From CAKZNE01 sp963976435 (GTDB lineage Bacteria; Bacteroidota; Bacteroidia; Flavobacteriales; Schleiferiaceae), in contig CAXBKQ010000020.1 in the NCBI GenBank assembly GCA_963976435.1, forward strand, positions 5,787 to 69,786: a stretch of 64,000 nt of DNA, written 5' to 3'. Below, in pieces: positions 52,500 to 62,375 of the stretch. Under the pieces are notes generated by a model, which ran no database searches, was not told the DNA's origin, and saw nothing but the letters and a program-made list of their open reading frames with translations. Position 1 is the first letter of the stretch; each line of letters begins with the position of its first letter. The position numbers were made by a program, and so were the translations under genes.

Positions 52500-53267
52500 C
52501 TACTTTTCTTTTAGATATGCATTCCTCTCCAATCCTATTTGAACCTTTTTCCTGAACCAATTTGCCACTTTATTTTCATCGGATATAACTGTTTGAAATT
52601 CAATGGCTATTTCAGGGTGAAATTTAAGGCTTGTCTTGGCAGCCCATCCTATTCCCTGTCTTATTTCCTTATTCTTACTATTGGCCACAAGGAGTAAAAT
52701 TTCAAACACTTCTTTAACTTTTTCCTTTTCCAAATTCCACTTTATAGCCAAGTGGGCTCCAGCGCCTAAAGACCTCAGGAGCCAATGGTTGGAACTATTT
52801 ATCAGCTTTTTATAATCTTGAATAGCTTTGGAATAATGATGAAGCAAAGCATGTCCAAAAACCCTTTCGCCGATAATGTCACATACATACCATATATGAG
52901 CTTTTGAAATATATTCAGCGGCTTTGGAAATAGAATTTTCATAATGAAACTCCATTCGCAGTTGAAGTAAGGAGCCCAGGATAACATTGCCTCCCTCTAA
53001 CTTTCGGGCTTCTACTAAATCGCAAAAAATGATATGAAATTCCTCTTCTATCCCTTCATAATATAGCCGTGCAGCGTATTCCAATAAGGGAAATTTCACT
53101 TTTTTAGAAAGAATATTATTGCAAAGACTATCTACAAGACATTCAAAACCTTCCTTCTTATAGGCTTCAAGACTTTCATCTACAAAGGACTTAATAATGG
53201 GTTTTCTACTTATCGATTCCAATAAATCTAATTTTCCAAGCAATTTACAATTTGCAAAGGGCAGCAA
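52500..53267 (-). CDS. putative AlkD-like HEAT-repeat protein
   Basis: 255 aa all-helical protein; the C-terminal half NHWLLRSLGAGAHLAIKWNLEKE...IRQGIGWAAKTSL resembles the ARM/HEAT repeats of DNA alkylation repair (AlkD) glycosylases, which excise N3/N7-alkyl purines. The match is by pattern and not secure. Start: TTG at 53267; the frame is open further upstream into the MORN gene without an ATG, so the N-terminus is uncertain. Confidence 0.65.
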   Translation of the reverse strand: MLPFANCKLLGKLDLLESISRKPIIKSFVDESLEAYKKEGFECLVDSLCNNILSKKVKFPLLEYAARLYYEGIEEEFHIIFCDLVEARKLEGGNVILGSLLQLRMEFHYENSISKAAEYISKAHIWYVCDIIGERVFGHALLHHYSKAIQDYKKLINSSNHWLLRSLGAGAHLAIKWNLEKEKVKEVFEILLLVANSKNKEIRQGIGWAAKTSLKFHPEIAIEFQTVISDENKVANWFRKKVQIGLERNAYLKEK

Positions 53268-53323
53268 AAAACTGAAGAGGGAATTTAGCTTGGAGAGTAG
53301 AGATAAACTGAAATTAAATGCTC

Positions 53324-53941
53324 TTAGTTCAGGGATTGAACTTCTTCATCATCCAATTTAAAACAAAGATTGGATCGTTTTAGTCCGAAAATTCTACCGT
53401 TTTTGGCTTCATAATTACTATAAACCTTTCCGTTCTCCCTCCAGGATTGTTGTTTGCCCTCCTCTTTACCATATTCTAGGTTTAACACTTTAAAAAGTGC
53501 TCCACTGCTATACCATTGCTTTTGCCTTCCATGGGCTTTTCCTTCGGCATAATTATTTTCGCTTCTCAAATTTCCATTAGACCACCAAGAACGACTTAAT
53601 CCATCCTTTTTACCATCCTTATAAATAGCTTCAAAACTTAAATCCGAACTTTTAAAAAACTTTCGAAATGGGCCATTCCTTTTTCCATTTTCATAGAATG
53701 TTTCCGTGGCAATTTTTCCATTTCCATAGAAAGAAAGAGCTCTACCGCTAAAAACCTTAGCCTTAACGTATACCAGTCCTTCATCAGGATTTAAAACTAA
53801 AGAATCTTGATGGGTATAATCAGATTGATTTTGGGAAATGGATAAAGCTGAAACCAGATTTTCTCCAGTTTCAGCTTTTTCCTCCTTGCAAGAAAAGGCA
53901 AGGAAAATTAAAAGGATTATTATTTTATTATTGAATGGCAT
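53324..53941 (-). CDS. MORN/YwqK-type repeat lipoprotein
   Basis: 205 aa lipoprotein (lipobox AFSC, Cys18). Residues 70-190 contain at least five MORN-like repeats of the form YxNGKxxxxxxFYENGKRNGPF (seen as FYGNGK, FYENGK, YKDGKKDG, NYAEGKAHG and EYGKEEGK). The YwqK family is annotated as putative antitoxin, but in Bacteroidota such proteins are secreted or surface lipoproteins with no partner; toxin function is not supported. Overlaps the YHYH gene by 14 bp. Confidence 0.87.
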   Translation of the reverse strand: MPFNNKIIILLIFLAFSCKEEKAETGENLVSALSISQNQSDYTHQDSLVLNPDEGLVYVKAKVFSGRALSFYGNGKIATETFYENGKRNGPFRKFFKSSDLSFEAIYKDGKKDGLSRSWWSNGNLRSENNYAEGKAHGRQKQWYSSGALFKVLNLEYGKEEGKQQSWRENGKVYSNYEAKNGRIFGLKRSNLCFKLDDEEVQSLN

Positions 53942-54698
53942 TTGGGCTACCTTGGTAATCTCCAGGGAATAAAATATAATAGCTATTTAGGTATAATTCA
54001 TTTTTAATATGATAATGATACTCTCCATCTGCATTATGCTGGGTGGTACTAGAATGTCCACCAGAAGCATCTAAATCTGTAGGATAAGTACCTGTAGAGC
54101 TACATTTTCTACCATATAGAAAAAAACCATCCGAAATAATTCCAATAAGTTTATCATCATCATCAGACCAGGCCTTTGGCTCTAGGTGGTAATGATAACT
54201 TTGAGGACCAGTATGTGCTGCGGTATAGTCTAAAGATACAACGGCATTGTCTAAAGGTACATTTGGACCTTCCTCATCATTATAAATAACAGATCCGCTA
54301 ACCGCAATACCAATAGCCCCTAAACCAGTTGAGGAAGAAGAAGCCGCTAGGTTTGCAGAAATTGGAACTCTTAAAGTATAGGATCCATTAAAATTATCAA
54401 TATTACCGGGTGCCATATCATTATAATTGGTAACCGTAGGTTCTACAAATAAGGGGTGAGTAGCAGACCAATAGGGTGAAGTATGATTAGGCAAACCATT
54501 GGTTTCAATTACTACTTCATTCCCATCTAAATAAATACTGGTATTATCACCGTCAAATTCGGCAAAGGCAGAGTGAAGGTCGGAGTTCGATGTTGTACTG
54601 GTATTGGTGCTAGAAGTATCATCATCATCCTCTTTACAGGAATTTAAAATAATCAGCATTCCAAATAAAGCTAAAAAGGCTAGGTTTAATTTTTTCAT
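53928..54698 (-). CDS. YHYH-domain lipoprotein
   Basis: 256 aa from ATG 54698; lipobox LNSC (Cys20) then an acidic linker (KEDDDDTSSTNTSTTSN). The ORF is open to 54737 but the first 13 residues precede the signal. The core contains HTGPQSYHYHLEPKAW and GEYHYHIKNE, the HxH motif of the YHYH domain, along with KCSSTGTYPT. It is likely a metal-binding periplasmic or surface lipoprotein. Overlaps the MORN gene by 14 bp, suggesting coupled translation. Confidence 0.88.
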   Translation of the reverse strand: MKKLNLAFLALFGMLIILNSCKEDDDDTSSTNTSTTSNSDLHSAFAEFDGDNTSIYLDGNEVVIETNGLPNHTSPYWSATHPLFVEPTVTNYNDMAPGNIDNFNGSYTLRVPISANLAASSSSTGLGAIGIAVSGSVIYNDEEGPNVPLDNAVVSLDYTAAHTGPQSYHYHLEPKAWSDDDDKLIGIISDGFFLYGRKCSSTGTYPTDLDASGGHSSTTQHNADGEYHYHIKNELYLNSYYILFPGDYQGSPNAIQ

Positions 54699-54775
54699 GG
54701 TTGAATTTATATATGTTCCCAACATGGACGACATCATATTAAAATACTTGCGCTGGTAAAAAATAAATAAAGATT

Positions 54776-55387
54776 TTATTTGGAAATGAAGTAATCACTA
54801 ATCCCTGATAGGATGCTTTGAACAGCGTAGGAAGCTAGAATGAGTCCCATTATTTTACTAATTACGGTAATTCCATAATCCCCAATTCTTCGTTGAACCC
54901 TTGAGGCCATAAGCAATGTTGCGGCGGTTAATGCCACTACCACTAAAACCAATAGGGAAGTCACCGTTTGCTGTTCTATGGTGTAGATATGATTATCGGT
55001 CATTAAAACCACAGCCATAATCGCCCCTGGTGAAGCTATTGAAGGAATGGCAACAGGGAAAATAGTTACATGTTTATAATCCGTGATTTTATTTTTTTCC
55101 TTTTCTGGTTTACCATCTCCAAAAATCATGGTGAGGGCAAATAGAAATAATATTACTCCACCGGAGATTTGAAATGCATCCAAAGAAACATCCATCCCCT
55201 CAAGGATAAGTTGGCCTATAACAATAAAGAACAATAGAATAAGAAAGGCAATAATGGAAGCTCTTATGGCGATTTTTCTCTTGTGATAATCGTCAAACTC
55301 CTTGGTTGCCTCCAAATAAACCGGAACGGAACCTATGGGGTCAATTACTGCAATAAGAAAAAATATGGTCGCCAAAAATTCTGACAT
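54776..55387 (-). CDS. MarC/UPF0056 family inner-membrane protein
   Basis: 203 aa with six predicted transmembrane segments; LIAVIDPIGSVPVYLEATK, FQISGGVILFLFALTMIFGD and AIPSIASPGAIMAVVLM are the family landmarks. MarC-type proteins have no proven transport activity. Normal length. Confidence 0.92.
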   Translation of the reverse strand: MSEFLATIFFLIAVIDPIGSVPVYLEATKEFDDYHKRKIAIRASIIAFLILLFFIVIGQLILEGMDVSLDAFQISGGVILFLFALTMIFGDGKPEKEKNKITDYKHVTIFPVAIPSIASPGAIMAVVLMTDNHIYTIEQQTVTSLLVLVVVALTAATLLMASRVQRRIGDYGITVISKIMGLILASYAVQSILSGISDYFISK

Positions 55388-55442
55388 TTGCTGCTTTTCA
55401 GTTTAGGCTCCCAAAGATAGATGAATAAATGAAGCTAAATTT

Positions 55443-55910
55443 CTATTGCTTAACTATCGTTAATTCATTGGACCAGATAATCACTCCAGAATCTGAAAGT
55501 TTTTCTTCATGGAGTACCCGAATAAAGTCCATTCCCAATTTAAAAGCTATGGGAAGACTATAGCCCGGATTTAATTTAAGTTTTATACTCCTCTTCCAAA
55601 CCTCTTGTCCGGCCAAGTTTTTTGTTTCCGGGAAATTCTTATCACAGAATGGCGCAACTATTTTTAGCTCCATTTTATTTATTGAAAAATAGCCTTGCCA
55701 AGAGCAAGACCAAGTTCTAAATTCTATTTCATCAAGAGTATTGTTTTTCAGCTCAAAATTAATCAGGCAATAGTGGGCCTCTTTTTCAAGAATAAGCTTA
55801 GGTTCTGAAATAAACAAACTTAGTTCCGGTTCGGGTGTTAAAACCTGTGCCTTTAAAGGGCCTATGAGACATGAAAAAACGGCGGTGGCAAGAACTAAGG
55901 ACAGCTTCAT
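55443..55910 (-). CDS. hypothetical secreted protein
   Basis: 155 aa with signal peptide MKLSLVLATAVFSCLIGPLKAQ. The mature part is beta-rich with paired Cys (HYCLINFEL, WSCSWQG). No known family. 24 bp after the COG3014 gene on the same strand. Confidence 0.68.
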   Translation of the reverse strand: MKLSLVLATAVFSCLIGPLKAQVLTPEPELSLFISEPKLILEKEAHYCLINFELKNNTLDEIEFRTWSCSWQGYFSINKMELKIVAPFCDKNFPETKNLAGQEVWKRSIKLKLNPGYSLPIAFKLGMDFIRVLHEEKLSDSGVIIWSNELTIVKQ

Positions 55911-55934
55911 TTAAAAAAATTAAAAATCAGAATC

Positions 55935-57365
55935 TTAGGGATTCACTGGTGAATAGCTCTCCAAATTACTATAAATATGAAAAATCATTCCTTTATCCTC
56001 CACAAAAAACTCAAAATTCTCAAGGTTTTGTGGATTATCAAATTCCCCTTCTTCAAAGGTGTTGAGACTAATTTTATTTGAGCCTAATTCTAGGGGAATA
56101 CGAGAATAATAGATGCTATTTGGAATAGTTTGCCAATTTCTAGTATCTGCTTTTTCCGTGGCTGCATTAAAAACAGAAAGCAACATTCCTGCTTCTTGGT
56201 TCTCTTCTCTAAGCGCTTCTTCCGCAGATTGTTTTAGTGCAAGTCTGGTTATGGAAGTTGCAAATTCTCTTAGCATCCTATCATTGAGTACAGAAAGTGC
56301 TATAGCTTGAATGTCTTCGGCTTTTTCCAAAGGATAAACAGCTTCCCCTTTTTGCAAATGTGCATATTGATAAACTGTAGGTCTGATTAAATATTTCGGG
56401 AAAGCTACACGAACGATCTTCAAATCTCCAAGTCCTTTTCCATCTTCATCCTTATCTTCATGCCTATATGGAAAACGTAAACCCAATTCCTCATTAACAA
56501 AAAAGGCCTCGCCACCTTCACCTTTTACGATGGTAAAATTTACACTCCATTCACTTTTAACGGGACCTAGTCCATTATGCCAAAAAAAGATCAATTCCCC
56601 ACCTTCTCCTCTACTATAAACATATTTGGTTTCAAATTCCTTTTCATAAAACCTAAGCTCCTCGGTAAATCCATTTAAGTAGGCGGTGCGTAGGAGATCC
56701 TGCTTCAATTGAACAGGAATGTCTACAGAAAAATCTGGTGAATAGGAGTTTTTATAGGCATTATAAGCATTTCTATAAGCGATAAAGGCATTGTTCACAT
56801 CCTTATCCATATCATAGGCAATACCCATTAATAGATGGGCAAAGGCATCATTTTTATAGCGATTTTTTTTGCCTTCGTATTTATCGTTTAGGGCCTGAAG
56901 TTTAATATTAAGCCTTTTACATTCAACAAGTGCTGAATTCGGTTGGTTTAGTTTTAAATAGTTGAGGGCCTTATAATAATGGAGTAAAACCTTCTCATGA
57001 TCTTCACCAATATAGGTTTTTATGGAAGAGTTTGATACCAAACTCAAGGCTTCCATTCCATAACTTTTTTTGTAGTCTTCTAAAAAAATATAGGCTTGTT
57101 CAAAATAAGAGTTGCTTTCCTCATATCTCTCGAGCATATGAAGTACCACCCCTTTATGTAGGAAAAATAAAAGGCGGTTTCTTCCTTCAGAGGCCTTTTC
57201 AGGATCTCCAAGTAATTTATCGGCTTTTTCAAATTCCCCTTGAACGAAAGATTCTTGAAATTTTAGGTTCTTCTCGTAATAAGTGGCACAGCTCGATAAA
57301 CTCAATACCGAAAGTAAAAGAAAAGCTCCAAGAAAATTTTGAAGCTTTTCATAAATCTGTAACAT
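55935..57365 (-). CDS. COG3014-family lipoprotein with TPR-like region
   Basis: 476 aa lipoprotein, lipobox LSSC (residue about 26). A helical repeat region (residues 40-215, ALNYLKLNQPNSALVECKRLNIKLQAL) is followed by a soluble domain with PKYLIRPTVYQY and an Ile/Thr-rich C-terminus. COG3014 is uncharacterised. The gene precedes LpoB with a 21-bp gap, which is a common neighbour arrangement in Bacteroidota and suggests a peptidoglycan/envelope role. Confidence 0.86.
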   Translation of the reverse strand: MLQIYEKLQNFLGAFLLLSVLSLSSCATYYEKNLKFQESFVQGEFEKADKLLGDPEKASEGRNRLLFFLHKGVVLHMLERYEESNSYFEQAYIFLEDYKKSYGMEALSLVSNSSIKTYIGEDHEKVLLHYYKALNYLKLNQPNSALVECKRLNIKLQALNDKYEGKKNRYKNDAFAHLLMGIAYDMDKDVNNAFIAYRNAYNAYKNSYSPDFSVDIPVQLKQDLLRTAYLNGFTEELRFYEKEFETKYVYSRGEGGELIFFWHNGLGPVKSEWSVNFTIVKGEGGEAFFVNEELGLRFPYRHEDKDEDGKGLGDLKIVRVAFPKYLIRPTVYQYAHLQKGEAVYPLEKAEDIQAIALSVLNDRMLREFATSITRLALKQSAEEALREENQEAGMLLSVFNAATEKADTRNWQTIPNSIYYSRIPLELGSNKISLNTFEEGEFDNPQNLENFEFFVEDKGMIFHIYSNLESYSPVNP

Positions 57366-57386
57366 GATGGTTTGGGATAAAGAGAC

Positions 57387-57968
57387 TTATTGAACTACTT
57401 TTTTGATCTTTTTAGATCCTACCCAAACCTTTTCGTTGGTTTCAATATTGGTTAAAGTCAAATCCGTTTGGTAATACACCAATTTGGTTTTGCTATTGGC
57501 ATCGGAAATTGAATTAATAGAGCCTTGAAGGATGAAATCTGCACCAAGTTCTCTACCAAATTTTTTCACAGTTTCTAAAGAAGAATTGTTTTGCTGGTCT
57601 GCCTTTTCAGCCCTAAGCTCATTTCTAAACTCTCCACCTTGCACCAATCTTACCTGACCAGAATTGATTAATTCCCTTTCGATATCGTTGATAAAAGTCT
57701 CGGAGGCGATATGCTCGCTGCTTCTATTTTTAACAAGGCCTACAATGATGGTTGGCTTTTTTCCTTCTGCTTTTAAATGATCTCCTAGCCAAGGACGAGC
57801 AAGAACATCTGCGATCATTTGCTGGGCTACCAGTTTAGAATCGGTATCATTCCATCTACCGCTTAAATCTATTTGTTCATTTTCGTTTACTCGGGTTACG
57901 GTTTTAGTACCGGAACAACTTGTTAGGGCAATACATGCTGCTAAAGCTATGCTAATGTGAATTTTCAT
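57387..57968 (-). CDS. lpoB: penicillin-binding protein activator LpoB-like lipoprotein
   Basis: 193 aa lipoprotein, lipobox LTSC (Cys18). The core (VAQQMIADVLARPWLGDHLKAEGKKPTIIVGLVKNRSSEHIASETFINDIERELINSG, segmented here as VLARPWLGD and VKNRSSEHI) matches LpoB, the outer-membrane activator of PBP1B in E. coli; in Bacteroidota the partner is not defined. Precedes the COG3014 gene in the same transcript. Confidence 0.9.
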   Translation of the reverse strand: MKIHISIALAACIALTSCSGTKTVTRVNENEQIDLSGRWNDTDSKLVAQQMIADVLARPWLGDHLKAEGKKPTIIVGLVKNRSSEHIASETFINDIERELINSGQVRLVQGGEFRNELRAEKADQQNNSSLETVKKFGRELGADFILQGSINSISDANSKTKLVYYQTDLTLTNIETNEKVWVGSKKIKKVVQ

Positions 57969-58038
57969 GGTTTGGTTTGTTTTAAAAATCTTGTTTTTTA
58001 TTCCTTTGGGCTTTTTACAATTGGCGTGCCAAAATTGT

Positions 58039-58920
58039 TTAAATAGACTCCTTTTTCATTTCTTTTTCAATCCGGGAATTTAAGTCATCCGATATTTTCC
58101 AAAGAGGCTGCCTTAAAGTTGCAGCACAAATACCTTTGATCTTTAATACCGCTTTAATTCCACCTGGATTCCCTTCTTCAAATAGCATATTGGTGATATC
58201 CAATAATTTATAATGAGCTTGCCTAGCTTCGTCCATTAAATTTTCCAAAGCGGAATTCACCATTTTGCTAAATACTTTTGGAAAACCTTGTCCACTTACA
58301 GAAATAACACCATCACCGCCACAAGCGATCATAGCCAGACTTAAATTATCATCCCCACTAATTACCTTAAAACCACTGGGTCTTTCCTTAATAATTTTCA
58401 TCACTTGTTCCATATTGCCACTAGCCTCTTTTATCGCGATAATATTTTGGAAATCGCGGGCCAATCTCAATGTGGTTTCTGCAGTCATATTTGAAGATGT
58501 CCTTCCCGGAACATTATATACAATAATGGGTACAGGACAATTCTCACTAATGTTCTTAAAATGCTGATAAATTCCCTCTTGTGTAGGTTTATTATAATAG
58601 GGAGAAACAGAAAGAATAGCAGAAATACCATTGAAATCTGTAGCTTTTATAGTTTCAATTATTCCTTGGGTATTATTCCCACCAATACCATAAACTATGG
58701 GCAATCTACCATCGTTCACTTTTTGGGCATGCTTAAGCACTGATATTTTTTCCTCAGCAGTGAGAGTAGCATTTTCTGCGGTAGTACCCATTGCCACCAA
58801 ATAATCCACCCCTCCATCAATACAATGATTTATTAATTTTTCTAGCCCATCAAAATCAACTTTTTGGTTTTCCTTGAAAGGAGTTACTAGAGCCACCCCT
58901 GTTCCTCTAAATTCAGTCAT
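58039..58920 (-). CDS. dapA: 4-hydroxy-tetrahydrodipicolinate synthase
   Basis: 293 aa TIM-barrel lyase condensing pyruvate and aspartate semialdehyde for lysine/DAP. Schiff-base lysine Lys164 in IAIKEASG, Tyr135 in YNVPGRTS and the N-terminal GTGVALVTPF are intact. 3 bp separates it from the DUF6913 gene upstream, so it is part of a ligA-DUF6913-dapA run. Confidence 0.97.
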   Translation of the reverse strand: MTEFRGTGVALVTPFKENQKVDFDGLEKLINHCIDGGVDYLVAMGTTAENATLTAEEKISVLKHAQKVNDGRLPIVYGIGGNNTQGIIETIKATDFNGISAILSVSPYYNKPTQEGIYQHFKNISENCPVPIIVYNVPGRTSSNMTAETTLRLARDFQNIIAIKEASGNMEQVMKIIKERPSGFKVISGDDNLSLAMIACGGDGVISVSGQGFPKVFSKMVNSALENLMDEARQAHYKLLDITNMLFEEGNPGGIKAVLKIKGICAATLRQPLWKISDDLNSRIEKEMKKESI

Positions 58921-58923
58921 TTT

Positions 58924-59454
58924 TTATTTCTGATTTATAAAATTGAGATAATAATCGAGTTGTTTAAAAAAGTGCTGCAAGTTATCTTTTTCTGAAATGG
59001 AAAAAGCCAGATCGAGCCCTAAATCCTGCCTATTGGAATTCCCAGCTTTTAGGCTTGCTTTGAGTTTTAAGCTAATAAAATCATTAGGATGCTCTTCTTC
59101 TTCGTTTAAATCCAAATACACATCATATTCCCTTTGTAAAAAGCTTTGCACATGAGCATTTGTAGGTACTCCCGAATAATTCAAATCACTTTTGCAATAC
59201 CATTGCTCTGGTGTATAGATATCCTTTTTCTCTATTTCCTTCCTTTTAAAAGGGATATATTCGATAATGCTAACTTGTTTTCCTAGACCCTCCATTTTCC
59301 TTTTATAGTCTTGGATTTCATCTCTAAATTTTTGGTTAGCAAAAGAAATTCCAATGGTCCTAACCGCAGCAAAACCCGAATAGGACTTAGCTTTAGCTGG
59401 ATTTTTTTTTAGCTTATTGATTTGATAATTTCTAAACCTAGTTTTCATTCCCAT
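58924..59454 (-). CDS. DUF6913 family protein
   Basis: 176 aa, cytosolic, basic N-terminus; SGFAAVRTIGISFANQKFRDEIQDYK and the late LGLDLAFSISEKDNLQHFFKQLDYYL match the Bacteroidota DUF6913 family. No function. Its ATG overlaps the ligA stop by one base (TAATG), and it is followed closely by dapA. Confidence 0.85.
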   Translation of the reverse strand: MGMKTRFRNYQINKLKKNPAKAKSYSGFAAVRTIGISFANQKFRDEIQDYKRKMEGLGKQVSIIEYIPFKRKEIEKKDIYTPEQWYCKSDLNYSGVPTNAHVQSFLQREYDVYLDLNEEEEHPNDFISLKLKASLKAGNSNRQDLGLDLAFSISEKDNLQHFFKQLDYYLNFINQK

Positions 59455-61466
59455 TAGGCAATCATTTCTGCAAATTGATTCTCATCGATAATTTTTACTC
59501 CTAAATCTTCCGCCTTTTTTCTTTTGGAAGGACCCATTCCTTCACCCGCTACAATAAGGTCGGTATTGGCTGACACCGAACCAGTGTTTTTACCAGCATG
59601 TTTTTCTATTAATTCTTTAATCTCTGTTCTCGAATACCTTTCAAAACTTCCAGAAATCACAATTTTTAGACCTTCCAGCTTTTTACTTGCTCCCTCCTGT
59701 TTTACCATCTCCATTTGTAAACCTGCGGCTTTCAATCTTTCTATCATTTCGCGGTTCTCTTCCTGACTAAAAAACTCTGTAAAACTTTCAGCTATCCTTT
59801 GGCCAATCTCGTCTACAGTTAATAAATCTTCCAAACTAGCATGTAGAAGTTTATCCATTGATTCAAAATGGAGGGCTAGCTTTTTAGCCACAGTTTCGCC
59901 CACATATCTTATTCCTAAAGCAAATAGCACTCTTTGAAATGGGATTTCCTTACTTTTTTCGATGCCATCAATTATATTTTGTGCAGACTTTTCAGCCATT
60001 CTCTCTAATGGTAATAATTCTTCTTTTTTCAGTAAATACAAATCAGCATAGTTTCGAATCAGTCCAGCCTCAACCAGTAAGTCTACCGTTTCACCACCAA
60101 GACCTTCAATATCCATAGCCTTTCTACTTATAAAATGCTGAATTCTTCCACTTACCTGAGGTGGGCAGATAGAGGCATTTGGGCAATAATGCTGTGCCTC
60201 TCCTTCTTTTCGAATAAGAGGACTATTACATTCCGGACAAAACTCTGCATACTTAAAGGCAATGGAATCAGCTGGTCTTCTGCTCAGGTCCACCCCTGTT
60301 ACTTTAGGAATTATTTCGCCACCTTTTTCAACAAAAACAAAATCCCCTTCCCTTAAATCCAATTTTGCAATTTGATCGGCATTGTGCAGGGAAGCTCTTT
60401 TTACGGTGGTACCGGCCAATAAAACGGGTTCTAAATTGGCAACTGGAGTTATGGCCCCAGTTCTACCTACTTGATAGCTCACAAATTTTAATTGAGTAGA
60501 AACTTCTTCGGCTTTAAACTTATAAGCTATAGCCCATCTGGGAGATTTGGCTGTGCTTCCCAACCTCTGCTGCTGTGCATAGCTATTCACTTTTATTACA
60601 ATGCCGTCAATTTCAAATGGTAGTTGCTGACGATTTTCGTCCCAATAATTAATGAATTCAAAAATCTCATCAATATTTTTCGCCTTTTGAATATATTTTT
60701 TTTCTGGTGGAGGAATTTTAAAGCCCCATTCTCTAACTTTTAAGATGCTGTCATAGTGATTGTCGGCAATAGAATTCTCAGAAAAAACATAGTATAAAAA
60801 ACTATCCAAATCACGGCTAGCTACAATGGCGCTATCCTGCATTTTCAATGTTCCACTAGCCGTATTTCTAGGGTTTGCAAAGGTTTCCAAGCCATCTTCT
60901 TCACGACTTTCATTTAATTTTCTAAAACCGTCCAAAAGCATAAAAATCTCCCCTCTAATCTCAAAGTCAGGTGGGTAAGAATCACCTTTAAGCTTTAGGG
61001 GGATTGAAGAAATGGTTTTTACATTGGCCGAAATATTATCTCCTTTGCTCCCATCTCCTCTTGTAACGGCCTTTTCGAATTGACCATTTTTATAATTAAT
61101 TCCTATAGCAGCTCCATCATATTTTAGTTCGCAAACAAATTCCATTTCCTCCGGAACCATTTTGCTAATTCTTTTAATAAAATCTTCTAATTCCTCCTTA
61201 GAATAGGTATTACTCAGAGATAGCATGGGGTATTTATGCACTACAGTCTCAAAGTTTTTGGTGATATCACCTCCTACCCTTTTACTTGGAGAGTTGGGAT
61301 CCATAAATTCAGGAAATGAATTTTCAAGATTTTGCAATTCCTCCAAAAGCATATCAAAATCATAATCGGAAATGCTTGGATTGTCCAAAACATAGTAATT
61401 GTGATTATGTTGATTTAATTCCTCCCGAAGTTCAAGGATTCTTTTTTGGGCCTCACCTTTATTCAT
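59454..61466 (-). CDS. ligA: NAD-dependent DNA ligase
   Basis: 670 aa from ATG 61466. Adenylation lysine Lys115 in ELKYDGAAIG, OB-fold and Zn-finger CPECNSPL...CPNASICPPQ, helix-hairpin-helix segments and a C-terminal BRCT domain are all present. It seals nicks in replication and repair. The frame is open to a TTG at 61487, but a perfect -7 box TAGATTTG (61485-61492) covers that codon, so ATG 61466 is chosen. Confidence 0.97.
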   Translation of the reverse strand: MNKGEAQKRILELREELNQHNHNYYVLDNPSISDYDFDMLLEELQNLENSFPEFMDPNSPSKRVGGDITKNFETVVHKYPMLSLSNTYSKEELEDFIKRISKMVPEEMEFVCELKYDGAAIGINYKNGQFEKAVTRGDGSKGDNISANVKTISSIPLKLKGDSYPPDFEIRGEIFMLLDGFRKLNESREEDGLETFANPRNTASGTLKMQDSAIVASRDLDSFLYYVFSENSIADNHYDSILKVREWGFKIPPPEKKYIQKAKNIDEIFEFINYWDENRQQLPFEIDGIVIKVNSYAQQQRLGSTAKSPRWAIAYKFKAEEVSTQLKFVSYQVGRTGAITPVANLEPVLLAGTTVKRASLHNADQIAKLDLREGDFVFVEKGGEIIPKVTGVDLSRRPADSIAFKYAEFCPECNSPLIRKEGEAQHYCPNASICPPQVSGRIQHFISRKAMDIEGLGGETVDLLVEAGLIRNYADLYLLKKEELLPLERMAEKSAQNIIDGIEKSKEIPFQRVLFALGIRYVGETVAKKLALHFESMDKLLHASLEDLLTVDEIGQRIAESFTEFFSQEENREMIERLKAAGLQMEMVKQEGASKKLEGLKIVISGSFERYSRTEIKELIEKHAGKNTGSVSANTDLIVAGEGMGPSKRKKAEDLGVKIIDENQFAEMIA

Positions 61467-61484
61467 ATTGAGAATGCTTTGAAG

Positions 61485-61492
61485 CAAATCTA
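61485..61492 (-). promoter_or_regulatory. -7 promoter element for ligA-DUF6913-dapA
   Basis: TAGATTTG on the minus strand, 18 nt before the ligA ATG; it overlaps the alternative TTG start. Confidence 0.5.
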
Positions 61493-61613
61493 ATTAATTG
61501 ACCATTTATATTTAGCCTTTGGGAATCCAAAATATCCACTTTTAATGATGATAAATTTTGGATTAGGATGAGCAAACCATTAAATTTTCTAATTTGCCCA
61601 AACAATTAATTTC

Positions 61614-62375
61614 ATGAAAGTACTAGGAATTATTCCAGCTCGCTATGGATCCTCAAGGTTAGAGGGAAAACCATTAAAAGACATCGAAGGTAAATCCATG
61701 ATCCAAAGGGTTTATGAAAGATGTACTATTGCTTTAGATGAAGTGTTTATAGCTACTGATGATAAGCGGATTAAAGAACATGTTAATTCTTTTGGTGCTA
61801 AGGTGGTAATGACTTCAAAAGAACATAAAACGGGCACCAATCGCTGTTTGGAAGCGATGGAGATAATTATGAATGAAGAGGGTTTAGACCCGGATGTAAT
61901 TATAAATATTCAAGGTGATGAACCCCTACTGCAGCCTGATCAACTAAAAAAATTAGTGGCTTGTTTTGAAGAGGACAAAAATGTAGATCTTGCCTCCTTG
62001 GCCATGCCAGCAGGCGAAAATGCCAAACTTGAGGAACACAATGGTTGTTTTGTAGTATTGGATGAGAATAAAGATGCCCTATATTTTAGTCGATCCATAA
62101 TTCCATACCTCAGAGATTTCCCCAAAGAAGAATGGGCAAAAAATCACCAGTATCTCTACCATATTGGAATGTATGCCTATAAGCCTGAAGCATTAAAACT
62201 CTTTGCAAATCTCCCACAGAATAATTTGGAAATTTCTGAATCTTTAGAACAATTACGTTGGTTACAAGCGGGTAAAAAAATCCGTATTCGTCTGAGTACA
62301 CATGAAACCATCGCCGTAGACACCCAAGAAGATTTAGAAAAAGTAAGGGCTATAGTTCGCAAGCTTGAATCATGA
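61614..62375 (+). CDS. kdsB: 3-deoxy-manno-octulosonate cytidylyltransferase
   Basis: 253 aa. Activates Kdo as CMP-Kdo for LPS inner core. Landmarks: IIPARYGSSRLEGKPLKDIEGK, NIQGDEPL, PYLRDFP and HIGMYAYKPEALK. Full length. Last 4 bp overlap the next gene as ATGA. Upstream is divergent ligA. Confidence 0.97.
   Translation: MKVLGIIPARYGSSRLEGKPLKDIEGKSMIQRVYERCTIALDEVFIATDDKRIKEHVNSFGAKVVMTSKEHKTGTNRCLEAMEIIMNEEGLDPDVIINIQGDEPLLQPDQLKKLVACFEEDKNVDLASLAMPAGENAKLEEHNGCFVVLDENKDALYFSRSIIPYLRDFPKEEWAKNHQYLYHIGMYAYKPEALKLFANLPQNNLEISESLEQLRWLQAGKKIRIRLSTHETIAVDTQEDLEKVRAIVRKLES

Noticed and set aside
53324..53941. Toxin-antitoxin role for the YwqK/MORN protein
   Set aside because: It is a lipoprotein with exported repeats and the neighbours are not toxins; the antitoxin label of the family is not supported here.
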